Shown here: positions 11,508-22,249 of the stretch, piece after piece
How positions within the stretch are numbered: position 1 is the stretch's first letter
Layout: each line of letters begins with the position of its first letter
Source of the DNA: Ambrosia x helenae
Taxonomy: Eukaryota > Streptophyta > Magnoliopsida > Asterales > Asteraceae
Length of the DNA stretch: 64,000 bases
Assembly: GCA_030844895.1 (NCBI GenBank)
Contig: CM061223.1
Location: forward strand, 12,411,994 to 12,475,993
Direction: 5' to 3'
Made by a program: the position numbers and the translations under genes
The notes under the pieces: generated by a model
What the model was told of the DNA's origin: nothing
Database searches by the model: none
The model's input: the letters and a program-made list of their open reading frames with translations, nothing else

Positions 11508-12202
11508 TGTTGGATCAGTATTGCTCTTTTGTATGAACTTGCTAGTGAACACTTAGGTGTTTAGCAAGTTCTTGATCAGTGATAGCACAGCGGAATGTTA
11601 TGAGTTTAAAGATACACTTATCAACAAGAGTTATAACTCCCCCTGGATTGAGAAACTAATAAATGATAAGTATTTATTGAGAATCTAAGTGTTGAATGAG
11701 AATGAAACACTTAGACAGATTCTCAAAAAATATGAAATGGAAATAACAGTAATATGTGTTGAAGGATTTCTGTATTAAAATCAATGTCTAAAACAGAGGG
11801 ATGAACCCTTCTATTTATAGACTTTACAAATACATGAACCTTGCCAAAAAGCAAGTTCAGAAACAAGTTGCAACAAGTTGCAGCATTGGAACTTGTACAT
11901 AAAGCAAAAGTAATACTAAAGTAATAAACTACTGATGCAAAAAGGCGGTGGAAAGATCTTCACATAAGTGCTGATGAATGACAAACTACTGATGAGTAGT
12001 TTGTCTTCAGCAGTTCTTCAGTAGAAGTGTCTGGTTTGAACTTTAGAACTTCTGATGACTTTTCTTCTTCAGCACTTGTGGAATCTCTTCTTTTGCAGTT
12101 TGATCTTCCTTCTTCAGCAGTTCTATACTTAGAATATTTTGATAGAAGTGAATTAGACTAAGGTTTGCAAAAGTGGTTTCACCAATCCTTTTTGTCCTAA
12201 CA
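11508..12202 (-). repeat. 3' LTR of the Sirevirus-like element
   Basis: Length is 695 bp. It matches the other LTR apart from scattered substitutions and an extra copy of a CAACAAGTTG unit near 11865-11880. It contains several copies of the ACTACTGATG / CTTCTGATG motif that also runs through the element body. Confidence 0.95.
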
Positions 12203-12212
12203 ATCTCCCCCT
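12203..12212 (-). promoter_or_regulatory. Polypurine tract of the Sirevirus-like element
   Basis: On the minus strand AGGGGGAGAT sits directly before the 3' LTR, which begins TGTTAGGACA. This is the usual plus-strand DNA primer of Copia elements. Confidence 0.9.
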
Positions 12213-12243
12213 GGATTGATGAAGCCAAAACCTTACTAATTCC

Positions 12244-15200
12244 TTATTGTTCTCTTCTGTCCTTCACAATTTTCCATATTCCTTTGAACATGGAATTTTT
12301 CAGCTGGTTCAGCTGTTCATCAGTGAGAGACCCTTTCTGTGGTTCTAGATGTTGGATTGTAAGCAGGTCTTGAGTTGATAGCTTCTTCAGATCATTCATC
12401 GACCTATAGGCTCTGCTTGTCTGATCTCTTCTTGTCACAAGTACTGAGTTGTTATCAGTAAAGGACCATCTGATGATAGGTACTTTAGACCTGTCAAAGT
12501 CTAAAGTGTAGGGAACCATGGTGGTACCCTGGGATTCTCCTGAGTGTTGGATGTTTTCAACTTCAGTGACTCTCAGGTGGGATTCACTTCCTTGTTGTTG
12601 TTGCATCACATTAGGTATCTGAAATGTTGGCAAATGATGCTCAGTTACTACCTTAGTGTGCAGTTTGTCTTTGATGGTCTTCTGGATTTGATATGCAAAG
12701 GTGGAAGGATCCCTGAATTGTGTGATCAGAGGCTTTTCTTCTATGTCAAAGTCAGAATGAACTACTGTACTACCTTCTAGTAGTACCATTCTGAAATCAG
12801 TCTTCACATTTTCCTCTGATTTCTTCTTCTGAGTAGTTGGTCTTCTTTGAACACCAGAAGTTCTAACTACTGAAGTTGGTACTTCAGCAGTTTGAAACTT
12901 CTCTGGATTTGTAGCCCTTGCAGCCTTATATTTTCTATAAGTGTCCACTATCTTTCTTCTTTCCATTTGGACACAGAGGCTTTTGAACCATAACCATTTG
13001 CTACTAACTCTTCTATCATCTGAGCTCTCTTAGCTTTTGTATCTTTACTTGTTGCAAGTTTGTCTGCAATAAGTTGAGCTCTTCTTGTCAGCTCTTCCAT
13101 GGAGAGTCTCTTCAATGTGTGGGCTTTGATCTTGCTGTTCTTAGTAATGTAAGACGTTAGTTGATGTCTTTTATCTTCCTCAGCAATCTTGTCTAGGCTA
13201 GCCTGCCTTTGAAGTTCAGCTTCATAAGCCTGTAGCTTTTCATCCAGGCTTAAGTCTAAGTCATCCCTTTCTTCCAGTGTTTTCCAAATCTGATCTTCTC
13301 TGGCCTTCTTTTGGGCTGCCACTAAACTCTTCTCAAGAAGTTCTGCTGATTGAGAGATGGGAGAAGGGTTTAGTACAGTCATAGTGGTAATGGACCTAGG
13401 AGGAACAGGAGTTGGTTGAGTAGGTTCAGTTGATCTGGAAGGCTTTTGTTCAGCAGTTTGAGTTTTGGAAGTGTTAACTTCTGATGGGTTGACAACAACT
13501 GAAGGTTTGTCAACTACTGAAGGATTGTCTTCAGTACTTTCTGATTCTTCATCAGAAGTTTGTCCATCAGAGGTTTCTTCATTGTGCCCTTGGGATTCAT
13601 CAGTCTTTTTAGCATCTTCTACTTCTTGAATAGAGACACCAAATTGTTGGGCCAGTTTTTCTTTTCTGGCTTGATCTCTTTGATCTCTTTCTAGGATAGC
13701 CACTCTTGCCTTTCTTCTGGCTTCAAGTGTATCCATAGGTACCTTAATTCTCTCCCCCTTTTTGGCTTCATCAGTTTTTGAAGTTGAAGCTTGGGAGAAC
13801 TGACCTGTAAGATTAGCAATCTGTTTGCTGTTGAAGTCAATCTTGTTGGACAGATCATTCATCTTTGTCTGTATCACCCCAAATTGGTTCTTCATGGACA
13901 GCTCCAAGTTAGCTGTGTATGTTTGGAAGTGATTCTTGATGAGGGTGTTCATCATGTGGTATAAGGGACCATCTGGGCTGCATAGCTGGTTCATGTCTAT
14001 GCTTGTTTGCCCAGGGAATTGGGTAGGCATTTGTAGTGAGGGGTGTGTTTTTGGTTGATCTTCTTGTTGTACAGAAGATGACACTCTAGGGGAATCTTGG
14101 ATTGAGTGGACTTTAACCTGATCTGGCGTGACTAGCTTCTTGAGCTTAGATACACCAGGTGCAGGACCTTCACTTGTAGCCGTCAATTCAGTAGTTTGGT
14201 GTTTTGAAACATCATCCAAGTCAATGGAATCATCTGAATCCCTGATTACATCCTCAATGAGGACTGTATCAGTTACATCATGAGCTGAGCCCAACTCAGT
14301 TGTCTCATGTACCTCTTTTTCTTAGTTCAGAGGATTTCCTACCTCAGGCATTAAGCCTTCATCAGTAGTTGCCACAGTTGAGGTCTTAGCTATGTTACTT
14401 CTATCCTCAGGTCCACCACTGGGTGGTAAATGAGTAGTAGCAGCCTCAAAAGTACCAAGAGTTTCTAAGTTTGGGCTTAGAGACCCTGGTTCATCCTCAT
14501 CTCTTTGGTTAGGGCTTTGAGTGTCCACATCCATGTCCAATTATGAGGTTATGTCCCCTGTATGATGTGGTTGTTGGGGACTGACATGTGTGGTTGGGAC
14601 TTTCTCTTTTAGCCCAGAGAGAAGTTTGGCTATTTCAATATTTGGTTCAGAAAGTTGGGGTGTTGTTTCAGTAGTTTGGCCAATGGGTTCAGCAGTTTCA
14701 AAAGAGGAATCAATAGGAATAGTTTTCTTAAGTCTTTTTCTTTTGAAAAGAATTGTGATTGGTGCTCTTGGTGGGGTTTGAGATGGATGAGACTGAGAGG
14801 ATGTTTCAGTCACATCTTTAAGAAGTGCAGATTGCACAATAGTTTGTTCAGGCATCTCAACCTCCTGAACATCTTTTCTTTTAGGTTTGGTGGGTTTTTG
14901 TTTTTGTACCTTGGGTTTCTTGGCCTTTGGGGGTGTAGGTTTGGAAGATGAGGGTTCCATGGGGACTGGTTCTGGTTCCCCTTGGTCATCTTCTGGCTAG
15001 GCAGCCTGTTTGTTGTGCCTTGAGTATGCTTGTGAGGTTAAGGGTTTTAAAATTTCAGTTTTACCCACAAGCACCTCATCACCCAGTTCTTTGATTATGC
15101 ATTGCATAATGAACCTTGGGTATAACAAAAACTTCTTTTTAGTGTTATTATGATGTAACACCAACTCATTAAAGAAAAGTTTTGATGCCCTGAAATTTGT

Positions 15201-15704
15201 TTCATTCACTATTGAATGAAAAATTGGTTGAAAGGTTGAGGGCATCTGGTCATAAGACCCTGTTTTAGGACTCAAACACATAATTATATAATGAAACAAA
15301 AGTTTGTATTTTGGTTCAAAATACTTTTTAAAGATAGTAGCTTGTGAGAGAGTACCTTGATAACCACATTCAGTCATGGTTAGGTGGATTGCAGAGTTTT
15401 CAAACTTTTCTGGGGCATTTACATCATTCAACCCCAGTCTGTTTGCAAGTGTGGCCGGTGTGATGGCCATTTGTCTCCCTTTGATTGTTGAGTTGAGAGA
15501 GATAACCTCATCATCCACCATCACTGTCTCAGCGTTGGCCCAGAACTCATTGAGAGTTTCAGGATGTATTGGTGGGTCTATTGTGAGAGCGGTGAAATAT
15601 TGGGATTTGACGACGAGATCAATGATCTCATCGTATTGGGACCAGCCTTCTTGTTTTTCTAAGTAGGCTCTGAGATTGTGTCCCTGTTTAAGAACTAAAG
15701 CCAT
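12244..15704 (-). pseudogene. Extra 3' coding region of the Sirevirus-like element (env-like position), about 1,150 codons, broken
   Basis: The open pieces 15704-14997, 14960-14541, 14540-14322 and 14294-12948 share one frame and are separated only by single stops (TAG near 14997; TAA near 14541 and 14322). The last piece, 12966-12244, follows a one-base shift in an A-rich run. The ancestral product was therefore one long protein. The first 235 residues (with NEFWANAETV and ITPATLANRLGL) resemble a domain annotated in databases as putative plant transposon protein. The middle is Ser/Thr/Pro/Glu-rich with lysine-rich blocks, and later parts look like coiled coil. I see no signal peptide or membrane segment, so calling it an envelope would rest on position only. 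It lies between RNase H and the 3' LTR. Confidence 0.75.
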
Positions 15705-15819
15705 GTGGTTTGTGTGTGTTTTGAATCGAACAGTGTTTTTGCAGGTTCAGGGTTTGAGAGCTTTCTTGAGAGAGAAGGAGGGAATTTTTGTTTTGAATGG
15801 ATAAGTGTTGAAAAAGATA

Positions 15820-15925
15820 TTTATCAGAAGTTTTTAACCGCTTAGAACTTCTTTATCAGAAGTTTTAAACCGCCTAGGTCAAAACCTCTTTATCAGAAGT
15901 TTTAAACCGCCTAGGTCAAACTTCT
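15820..15925. repeat. Direct repeat block upstream of the extra coding region
   Basis: Three tandem units start at 15820, 15852 and 15889, each with TTTATCAGAAGTTTT followed by AACCGCYTAG. They lie in the roughly 500-bp gap between the RNase H stop (16230) and the start of the extra coding region (15704, minus strand), where a promoter or splice acceptor for that region could sit. That role is inference. Confidence 0.85.
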
Positions 15926-16229
15926 GATGTGGGAAAAGTCTGATTTGCCCTTTTTGATTAAACTGCTGATGAAGAATTATTTTCATTAGTAGTTCCCACT
16001 TTCTCTTTAGTAGTTTTGAACAGCTGATGAGAAATACTTTATAAATACTTTATTCATAACTTCTGAAGGTTGTTTTATCAGAAGTTAATCACTTTTCAGA
16101 AAATATCCCCATACTGATGTTTTGTTCATCAGTAGTTTCTCTCTTGTTTGTTTTTCAGAAGTTTTTCAATTTTTGAAAACAGATGTAAGTGAAAAATAAA
16201 AATTTGTGCAGAAAAGTAAAGAGAAACAC

Positions 16230-18419
16230 TTACAAATTTAGCATCTCTAGCATGGATACTAACTTCTGAAATGTTGATGTGTCAAGGGGTTTAGTGAATA
16301 TGTCAGCTATTTGATTAGCTGTTGCTACATGTTTCACTTCAATCTTGCCTTTTTCATAGCAATCTCTTATGAAATGATACCTGATTTCAATGTGTTTAGT
16401 CTTTGAAAACTGAACAGGATTTTGAATGATGCTAATGGCAGATTTGCTGTCTACAAGCAATGGTGTCTTGGTCTCTTTGATTCCATAATCAAGAAGTTGA
16501 TATTGGAGCCATTGTATCTGTGATGTACAACTTGCAGCTGCAATGTATTCAGCTTCAGCAGTTGAAGTTGCAACAGATGTTTGTTTCTTTGATTGCCAGG
16601 ACACTAGACAGTTTCCCAAGAATTGACAACCACCAGATGTTGATTTTCTTGACATTTTACACCCTGCATAGTCACTATCTGAAAAAGCTGATAACTTGGT
16701 ATTGCTTGAAGCAGGATACCAAATTCCAAGAGTTGGAGTTCCTTTCAGATATCTGAAGATTCTTTTGACTGCAATGAGGTGTGATTCCCTAGGAGCTGAT
16801 TGATATCTAGCACAGACACATGTTGAAAACATAATATCTGGTCTAGAAGCAGTTAGATATAAAAGAGAACCTATCATACATCTATACATGGTTTGATCAA
16901 CCTGTTTTCCTTGATCATCTGGTTCAACTTGTGTGGTTGGTGTCATGGGAGTGGAACATGATTTACAGTCTTGTAAAGAAAATTTGTTTAATAATTCTTT
17001 AACATATTTTGATTGATGTATAAAAGTTCCATTTGATTGTTGTTTAATCTGCAGTCCTAGAAAGTACTGCAGTTCTCCCATTGTACTCATCTCAAATTTT
17101 GATTGCATGAGTTTCTTAAATTCATCACACAATTTTGTGTTTGTTGAACCAAAAATGATATCATCAACATATATTTGAACAAGTAAGACATGATTTCCAA
17201 CATGTTTTATGAAAAGAGTTTTATCAATGGCACCTCTTGTGAAGTTATTTTTGAGTAAAAAGGTTGAAAGTGTGTCATACCAGGCTCTTGGAGCCTGTTT
17301 GAGCCCATAAAGAGCTTTGTCTAGTTTGTACACCCACTCAGGATGAGAAGGATCCTCAAAACCAGGTGGCTGACAAACATACACTTCCTCTTTTATCTTT
17401 CCATACAAAAATGCACTTTTAACATCCATTTGATAAACTTTTATTTTGTTGGAAATGGCATAGGCCAGAAATAACCTGATGGCTTCAAGCCTTGCAACTG
17501 GAGCAAAGGTTTCATCATAGTCAATTCCTTCTTCTTGAGAGTAACCTTGTACTACCAGTCTTGCCTTGTTCTTTATTATAATACCAACTTCATCTTGTTT
17601 GTTCCTGAAAACCCATCTTGTGCCAATTGGTTGCTTGTTTGGTGGTAAGGGACAGATTTCCCAAACCTGTTGCTTGTTGAATTGAAGCAATTCATCTTGC
17701 ATTGCCTGCACCCAATTGTTGTCTTTGAGGGCTTCCTGGTACTTCTTTGGTTCCAACTGTGAAATAAATGCTGAGAATAGACAAAAGTTGGAAAGCTGGT
17801 TTCTTGTAAGAACACCTGATGCAATATCACCCATGATTTGATCAAGTGGATGGTCTTTGTGTTCGATCAGTTGTTGTAAACCACTAACAGGTGTTGGTGG
17901 CTCATGTTCTTCAAACAAACTACTGAGGTCTATTATATCTGGTTCAGTAGTTTCAGTGTCTTCAGTAGTTGCAGGTGCTGAAGCAGATGTTTGAGTTTGT
18001 TCCTCAGTAATTGTTGAATCAGAAGTTTGTGAAACTTCTGATGGTTTTGAAGTTGATTTAATGACTATTTGAGGAGTCCATGGTGCTGGATCCTCATCAT
18101 CAAACCTTTGATCACCATAATAAGTAGGTTTGGATGAAGTGACAGTCTTTTCAGGTCCAAAATGGAAGTTGTCAAGGTCAAAGAGTTCAGCAGGATGTGC
18201 TGGAATGAGAGTGTGTTTTGACTCATTGAACTTGACATTCAGTGTTTCTTCTACTATCCTGGTTCTTGAGTTAAAAACCTTGTAGGCTTTTCTAGTTGAA
18301 GAATAACCAAGAAAGTAACCTGAATCAACTTTGGCAGCAAACTTTGAAATAGATTCCTTAATGTTCAAGATGAAACATTGACACCCAAAAGCCCTGAAAA
18401 AGGAGATAAGGGGCTTCAT
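16230..18419 (-). CDS. Copia Pol: integrase C-terminus, reverse transcriptase and RNase H (open, 729 codons)
   Basis: This is the best preserved coding part of the window. Residues 1-90 are the integrase C-terminal region (RAFGCQCF, GYFLGYS). A Ser/Thr-rich linker follows, then the RT (RVT_2 type) from about 235 with WVQAMQDEL, motif A around QMDVKSAFL (329-337) and the catalytic YVDD at 417-420. RNase H follows with FSDSDYAG (near 580), AEAEY (near 621), DSKSAI (near 657) and HIEIRYHFIRD (near 675). The domain makes DNA from element RNA in virus-like particles. It is in the same frame as the integrase upstream, from which a single TAA at 18477 separates it. No inactivating change is visible inside this stretch. 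Confidence 0.95.
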   Translation of the reverse strand: MKPLISFFRAFGCQCFILNIKESISKFAAKVDSGYFLGYSSTRKAYKVFNSRTRIVEETLNVKFNESKHTLIPAHPAELFDLDNFHFGPEKTVTSSKPTYYGDQRFDDEDPAPWTPQIVIKSTSKPSEVSQTSDSTITEEQTQTSASAPATTEDTETTEPDIIDLSSLFEEHEPPTPVSGLQQLIEHKDHPLDQIMGDIASGVLTRNQLSNFCLFSAFISQLEPKKYQEALKDNNWVQAMQDELLQFNKQQVWEICPLPPNKQPIGTRWVFRNKQDEVGIIIKNKARLVVQGYSQEEGIDYDETFAPVARLEAIRLFLAYAISNKIKVYQMDVKSAFLYGKIKEEVYVCQPPGFEDPSHPEWVYKLDKALYGLKQAPRAWYDTLSTFLLKNNFTRGAIDKTLFIKHVGNHVLLVQIYVDDIIFGSTNTKLCDEFKKLMQSKFEMSTMGELQYFLGLQIKQQSNGTFIHQSKYVKELLNKFSLQDCKSCSTPMTPTTQVEPDDQGKQVDQTMYRCMIGSLLYLTASRPDIMFSTCVCARYQSAPRESHLIAVKRIFRYLKGTPTLGIWYPASSNTKLSAFSDSDYAGCKMSRKSTSGGCQFLGNCLVSWQSKKQTSVATSTAEAEYIAAASCTSQIQWLQYQLLDYGIKETKTPLLVDSKSAISIIQNPVQFSKTKHIEIRYHFIRDCYEKGKIEVKHVATANQIADIFTKPLDTSTFQKLVSMLEMLNL

Positions 18420-18476
18420 GCCATGAAGAACTTCATAGGCAGTCTTTGAATGTCTCTTGACAATAAGGACTCTATT

Positions 18477-19025
18477 TTAAGCATAGCATGATGTGTTAAC
18501 TGCTTCTGCCCAAAAGTATAATGGTAGGCCAGAATCAGCTAACATTGTTCTTGCTCCTTCTATTAAAGTTCTGTTCTTCCTTTCTACCACACCATTTTGT
18601 TCAGGAGTTCTGGGAACACTGAATTGTCTAATAATCCCTTTAGACAAACATAATTCATCCAGAGTTTTGTTCCTGAACTCTGTCCCATTATCACTTCTAA
18701 TGGTTTTGACAGGTAGAGAGTATTGCTTCTCTACTTGTAGAATGAAGAACTTGATGATTTCAGCAGCCTCATCCTTGGAAAATAAGAAGAATACCCATGT
18801 AAATCTTGAGTAGTCATCAATGATGACTAAGTAGTACTTCTTTTTACCAAGGCTCATGATTTTTACAGGCCCAAATAAGTCCATATGGAGTAGTTGAAGA
18901 CATGCAGTTGTTTTTGATTCTTCAATAGACTTATAGGAGGACTTATGCTGTTTTCCCTTTAAACAGGAGACACAGTGTTCTTGACACTGGTATACTTTTA
19001 AGGTTAGACCTCTGACCAAGCCCAT
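18477..19025 (-). pseudogene. Copia Pol: integrase core
   Basis: The 182-codon open stretch begins in the zinc-binding region (EHCVSCLKGKQH) and holds the full DD35E triad: D49 in LHMDLFGPV, D112 in IRSDNGTEF and E148 in NGVVERKNRT. It ends at an in-frame TAA just before the RT open frame. Its N-terminal histidine pair lies in the preceding frame (19004-19252), so a frameshift near 19010-19025 splits the zinc-binding domain. The catalytic core itself looks intact. Confidence 0.9.
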
Positions 19026-19252
19026 TTTGTGACTTTATTTATGGTTTTAAAGTTCACATGGCCAAGTCTCCTGTGCCAGAGATCAGTTTCTGAAGTTGAT
19101 GCCCTTGAGAAGAAACAGGCAGTGTTGTTCAGTACTTTGTCTTTTTCAATGTCCACTGCATAGACATTGCCACATCTTTTGGCTATTAACAAAGTATGAT
19201 CTTCAATGATCTTCTCTATCAACTCTGGCCTTCTGGTGATATGATCTTGCAT
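19004..19252 (-). pseudogene. Copia Pol: GAG-pre-integrase segment
   Basis: An 82-codon open stretch contains LWHRRLGHVNFKTINK, the His-containing start of the integrase zinc-binding domain typical of Copia polyproteins. It is out of frame with both the protease piece and the integrase core, so there are two frameshifts in about 250 bp. Confidence 0.85.
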
Positions 19253-19536
19253 GCTGTCTTTGTGAAAAAGGAAGAATATCCTTTATCACACATTTGTGAC
19301 ACACTCAGCAAGTTGTACTCAAGGTTTTCAACCAGATTGACCTTGTCAAACTGTATTTTGCCAGAGGAGACATTGCCATGTCTTAGCACATATCCCTTAG
19401 CATTGTTCCCAAAGGATACAGATCCATCTCTTTGACTGATAAAATTGTTTATCAGGTATCTGCATCCTGTCATGTGCATTGAGCCTCCACTGTCTACATA
19501 CCAAATGCTATTTAAGCCTCTGGAATCTCTCTGCAC
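19219..19536 (-). pseudogene. Copia Pol: aspartic protease
   Basis: A 105-codon piece holds WYVDSGGSMHMTG with the catalytic Asp at residue 15, followed by VSFGNNAKG and NLLSVSQMCDKG, the usual order in Copia proteases. The enzyme would cleave the Gag-Pol polyprotein. Two in-frame stops lie between it and the upstream Gag part (19558), and the frame is lost at its end. Confidence 0.88.
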
Positions 19537-19557
19537 AAAATAGCAAATCAGTTAGAT

Positions 19558-20649
19558 TTAGGAACCCAAGCCAGTTTGGCTTTGGGTTTGCTCTTGAGAA
19601 CATTTACAGTTTGTTCTTGACCAAGTTGAGAAATCCATGTTTTTTTTGGCAATGGATTTTTCATTAAGAGCAATGGTGGTATCCTTTTGAGGACCACCAT
19701 CAACTTTGGTCATCAGTAGTTGTACCAAGTTTATAAGATCTTTAATCTCAGCAGTTTGTGAAACTGCTGATGATTCAGGTCTAACTACTGAAAGAGAATT
19801 TTGAGAAAAAGATCTTTGTTGAGATTTTGTCTTTTTCTGAGAAAAGGTGTTTACTGGTTGTTGTTTCTTGGGAGAAAAAGTTTTTACAAAATCATTTTTG
19901 ATTTGTTTTCCCACAACCAGTTGTTGATTTTTCTTGTTGAACTGAATACCTTTTCTATATCCGCAAAATTCTGTTTTGTGGTTGAATAGACCACAGATTT
20001 CACATTCTTTTGTCTTTTCTTTCAAAGACAAGTTTCTGACTGTTTTGATTGGTTTTAGGTCATCAGTAGTTTTCAGGTTCTCAACTCCTGATGTAGTTGA
20101 AACTACTGATGGCTTAAAGTCAGATTTAATCAGTACTTCTGAAGAACTTTCTTTGTGTGTTTTTAGAAAGTTCTCATGGAAAGATGTGCATTCTTCATCT
20201 TCAGAAGTTTCACCTGAAACAATTTTTCTCCCATCTTCAGTAGTTTTGGGGGAAAAATCTGTTGGTGTTTCAGTGTGATTGTACCCTATGCCAAACCTAA
20301 CATTTGAAGCACTTTGTTTGTTTAGCAATAATTGGTACCCCTTACAAGATTCCACCCATTTTTCAGCAAGCTCTTGTCTGACATTTCCTAGGTCATTTAT
20401 CATGATTTTAATTTGTGCTTGGGTTTCAATAGCAGTGTTAGTTAATTTAGAAACTTCTTTTGTTTTTGTAGAAAGTTTTCTTTCTAAATCACATTTCATC
20501 TGAGTGAATTTTCTCTCAGAGTCATTTGCTTTTCCTTGTAAGTGCACATTTGTCTCTCTTATGAGGCAAAAGATTCTTTGCAAGAATTTGAACACAGTTT
20601 TGTCAAAGATTCTTTTGATACCTGTGACAAGGCAGATTTTGAGGTGCAT
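19558..20649 (-). pseudogene. Sirevirus-like Gag, C-terminal part with second zinc knuckle
   Basis: A 363-codon stretch is rich in Lys, Ser and Thr with predicted coiled-coil-like heptads (ERKLSTKTKEVSKLTN). It includes a CX2CX4HX4C knuckle, CEICGLFNHKTEFC. It is out of frame with the upstream Gag part (20663-22054). Reading the intervening frame shows that coding continues through about 20790-20650, so a frameshift, not an intergenic gap, separates the two. An extended Gag with more than one zinc finger is a known Sirevirus trait. Confidence 0.8.
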
Positions 20650-20662
20650 CCCTCAAATGCCA

Positions 20663-22054
20663 TTAAGGCAAAGTTCTTCCTGCCATTGTCAGGTTCTCCC
20701 CAGTTGATGTCAAACATCTTGTTGTCTGCATCAGGATTGCACTCTGTGGTGTCAAAAGGAAGACTGCTCCAGTCAACATACCCTGAAGTAAATAAACTTT
20801 ATTGAGAGGGTTGCTAAGGCTGTGGAGGTTTTGAGCAGCTGGAAAGGGAGGGATTGATTGTTGGCTCTGCATCTGTTGAGCAGGCATCTGTACATATTGT
20901 ACTTGTGGCACATATTGGTGTTGTGGAGCTTGTGCCTGTACAAAATGTGCACTCCCTTGTGTTCCATTATTCCTGTTATAATTGGGGTTAAAATTGTTTC
21001 CAGACTGAGATTGGTTAAAGCCAGAGCTTCTACACTCTCTAGCAAAGTGTTCCAACTTTTGACACTTGTGACATCTAAGTTTAGATTTGTCAAAACCAAT
21101 TTTTGTTGAACTGTTAAGTCCTGGAAACTTCCTTCCTGACCTTTTGTAAAATTTATTTGTTTTTAAACTTAACATGGCCAGTTGGTGCAAAATATCCATT
21201 TCTTCTAGGTCATCACTGCTGAAATTTTTTAAATCATCCATGATAAAACACATGTTATCAGCAGTTTGACCAAAATCATTATTGTCATAACCTGGGAATG
21301 ATCTTTCAGATGAGATCCCAGCAGTTATGTCAATATGGTCAAAAGATCCAAAACTATTTGAACAAGTTGGTGAGTCTTGTCCCAATAGTGTTGTACTACC
21401 TGGTAGATAGTCATCAGCAGTTTTGCCAGAACTTTGTAACTTTTTCTTTTGATCAATTTCTCTCTCAAATGTAAGTAATCTCCCATGAAGTTTTGTAAGA
21501 GTGAGGGAGCTAAAGTCTGGTGAAGATCTTAAGACTATAGAGTATGTTTCCCATTTTTCAGGTAAAGACCTTAAAAATCTATGAAGCATAGATACAGTTG
21601 TGTAGGTCTGACCATTTAGTTTTAGCTCAGATATTAATGAGGAGAATCTTTCAAATTGTTGTGTTAAAGTTTCCCCATTAATGTGAGCAAAAGTTTCATA
21701 TTGTTGAGCCAAGATTTCTCTGGTGTTGGCAATCACCTCTTCAGTTCCTCCAAACTGTTCTTTGAGGCAGTCCCAAAGCTCTTTGGCACTATCACAATGT
21801 AATAGGCCAGAGTAGATTTCATTTGGGAGTGCCATTGCCAACATAGAGAAAGCTTTTGCATCAAGCTCAAGTTTTAGGAAATCATCATCTGTATAGTCTT
21901 TTGGGTCTTTTGGAATCTCTTCTTTAGTTTCAAGATTAATGTTTACTGGTTTATGAGGACCATATATCACAGATTTCCAGCAACCTGTGTTGGTCTGTGA
22001 TAAGGTATGTGCCATTCTCTTTTGCCAGATGTTATATTCATTTCTTACCAGCAT
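20663..22054 (-). pseudogene. Sirevirus-like Gag, N-terminal part
   Basis: The piece of 463 codons carries the Copia gag domain (UBN2 type), with KELWDCLKEQFGG, LTQQFERFSSLISELK and LRSLPEKWETYS, and a CX2CX4HX4C zinc knuckle at residues 328-341 (CHKCQKLEHFAREC). The last 40 or so codons after the Gln-rich stretch are read in the wrong frame because of a shift near 20790. The natural start probably lies upstream of the ATG at 22054, since the same frame is open to about 22122 with FDKSILFKIDPHN, which is typical of the family's beginning. Confidence 0.9.
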
Positions 22055-22235
22055 AGCAGGTTTAGTGGCAGAACCAGTATTATGAGGATCAATTTTAAAG
22101 AGTATTGATTTGTCAAATATCTCTTAAAGTGATGGATGTTGATAAAAGTGAGCTAATAATCCTTTATTGAATAACAATAAGAGCCTGTGTCTGATTCTCA
22201 ATGTGTTAGATTGATATGTGATCAGATAAATCAAA

Positions 22236-22247
22236 GCTCTGATACCA
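22236..22247 (-). promoter_or_regulatory. Primer binding site (initiator tRNA-Met type)
   Basis: On the minus strand TGGTATCAGAGC follows the 5' LTR after two bases (AT). This complements the 3' end of initiator tRNA-Met, the usual Copia/Sirevirus primer. Confidence 0.93.
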
Positions 22248-22249
22248 AT

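Noticed and set aside
12244..15704. A host gene inserted in the Copia element
   Set aside because: The region lies exactly between RNase H and the polypurine tract, shares the element's repeat motifs and matches the place of extra genes in Sireviruses.
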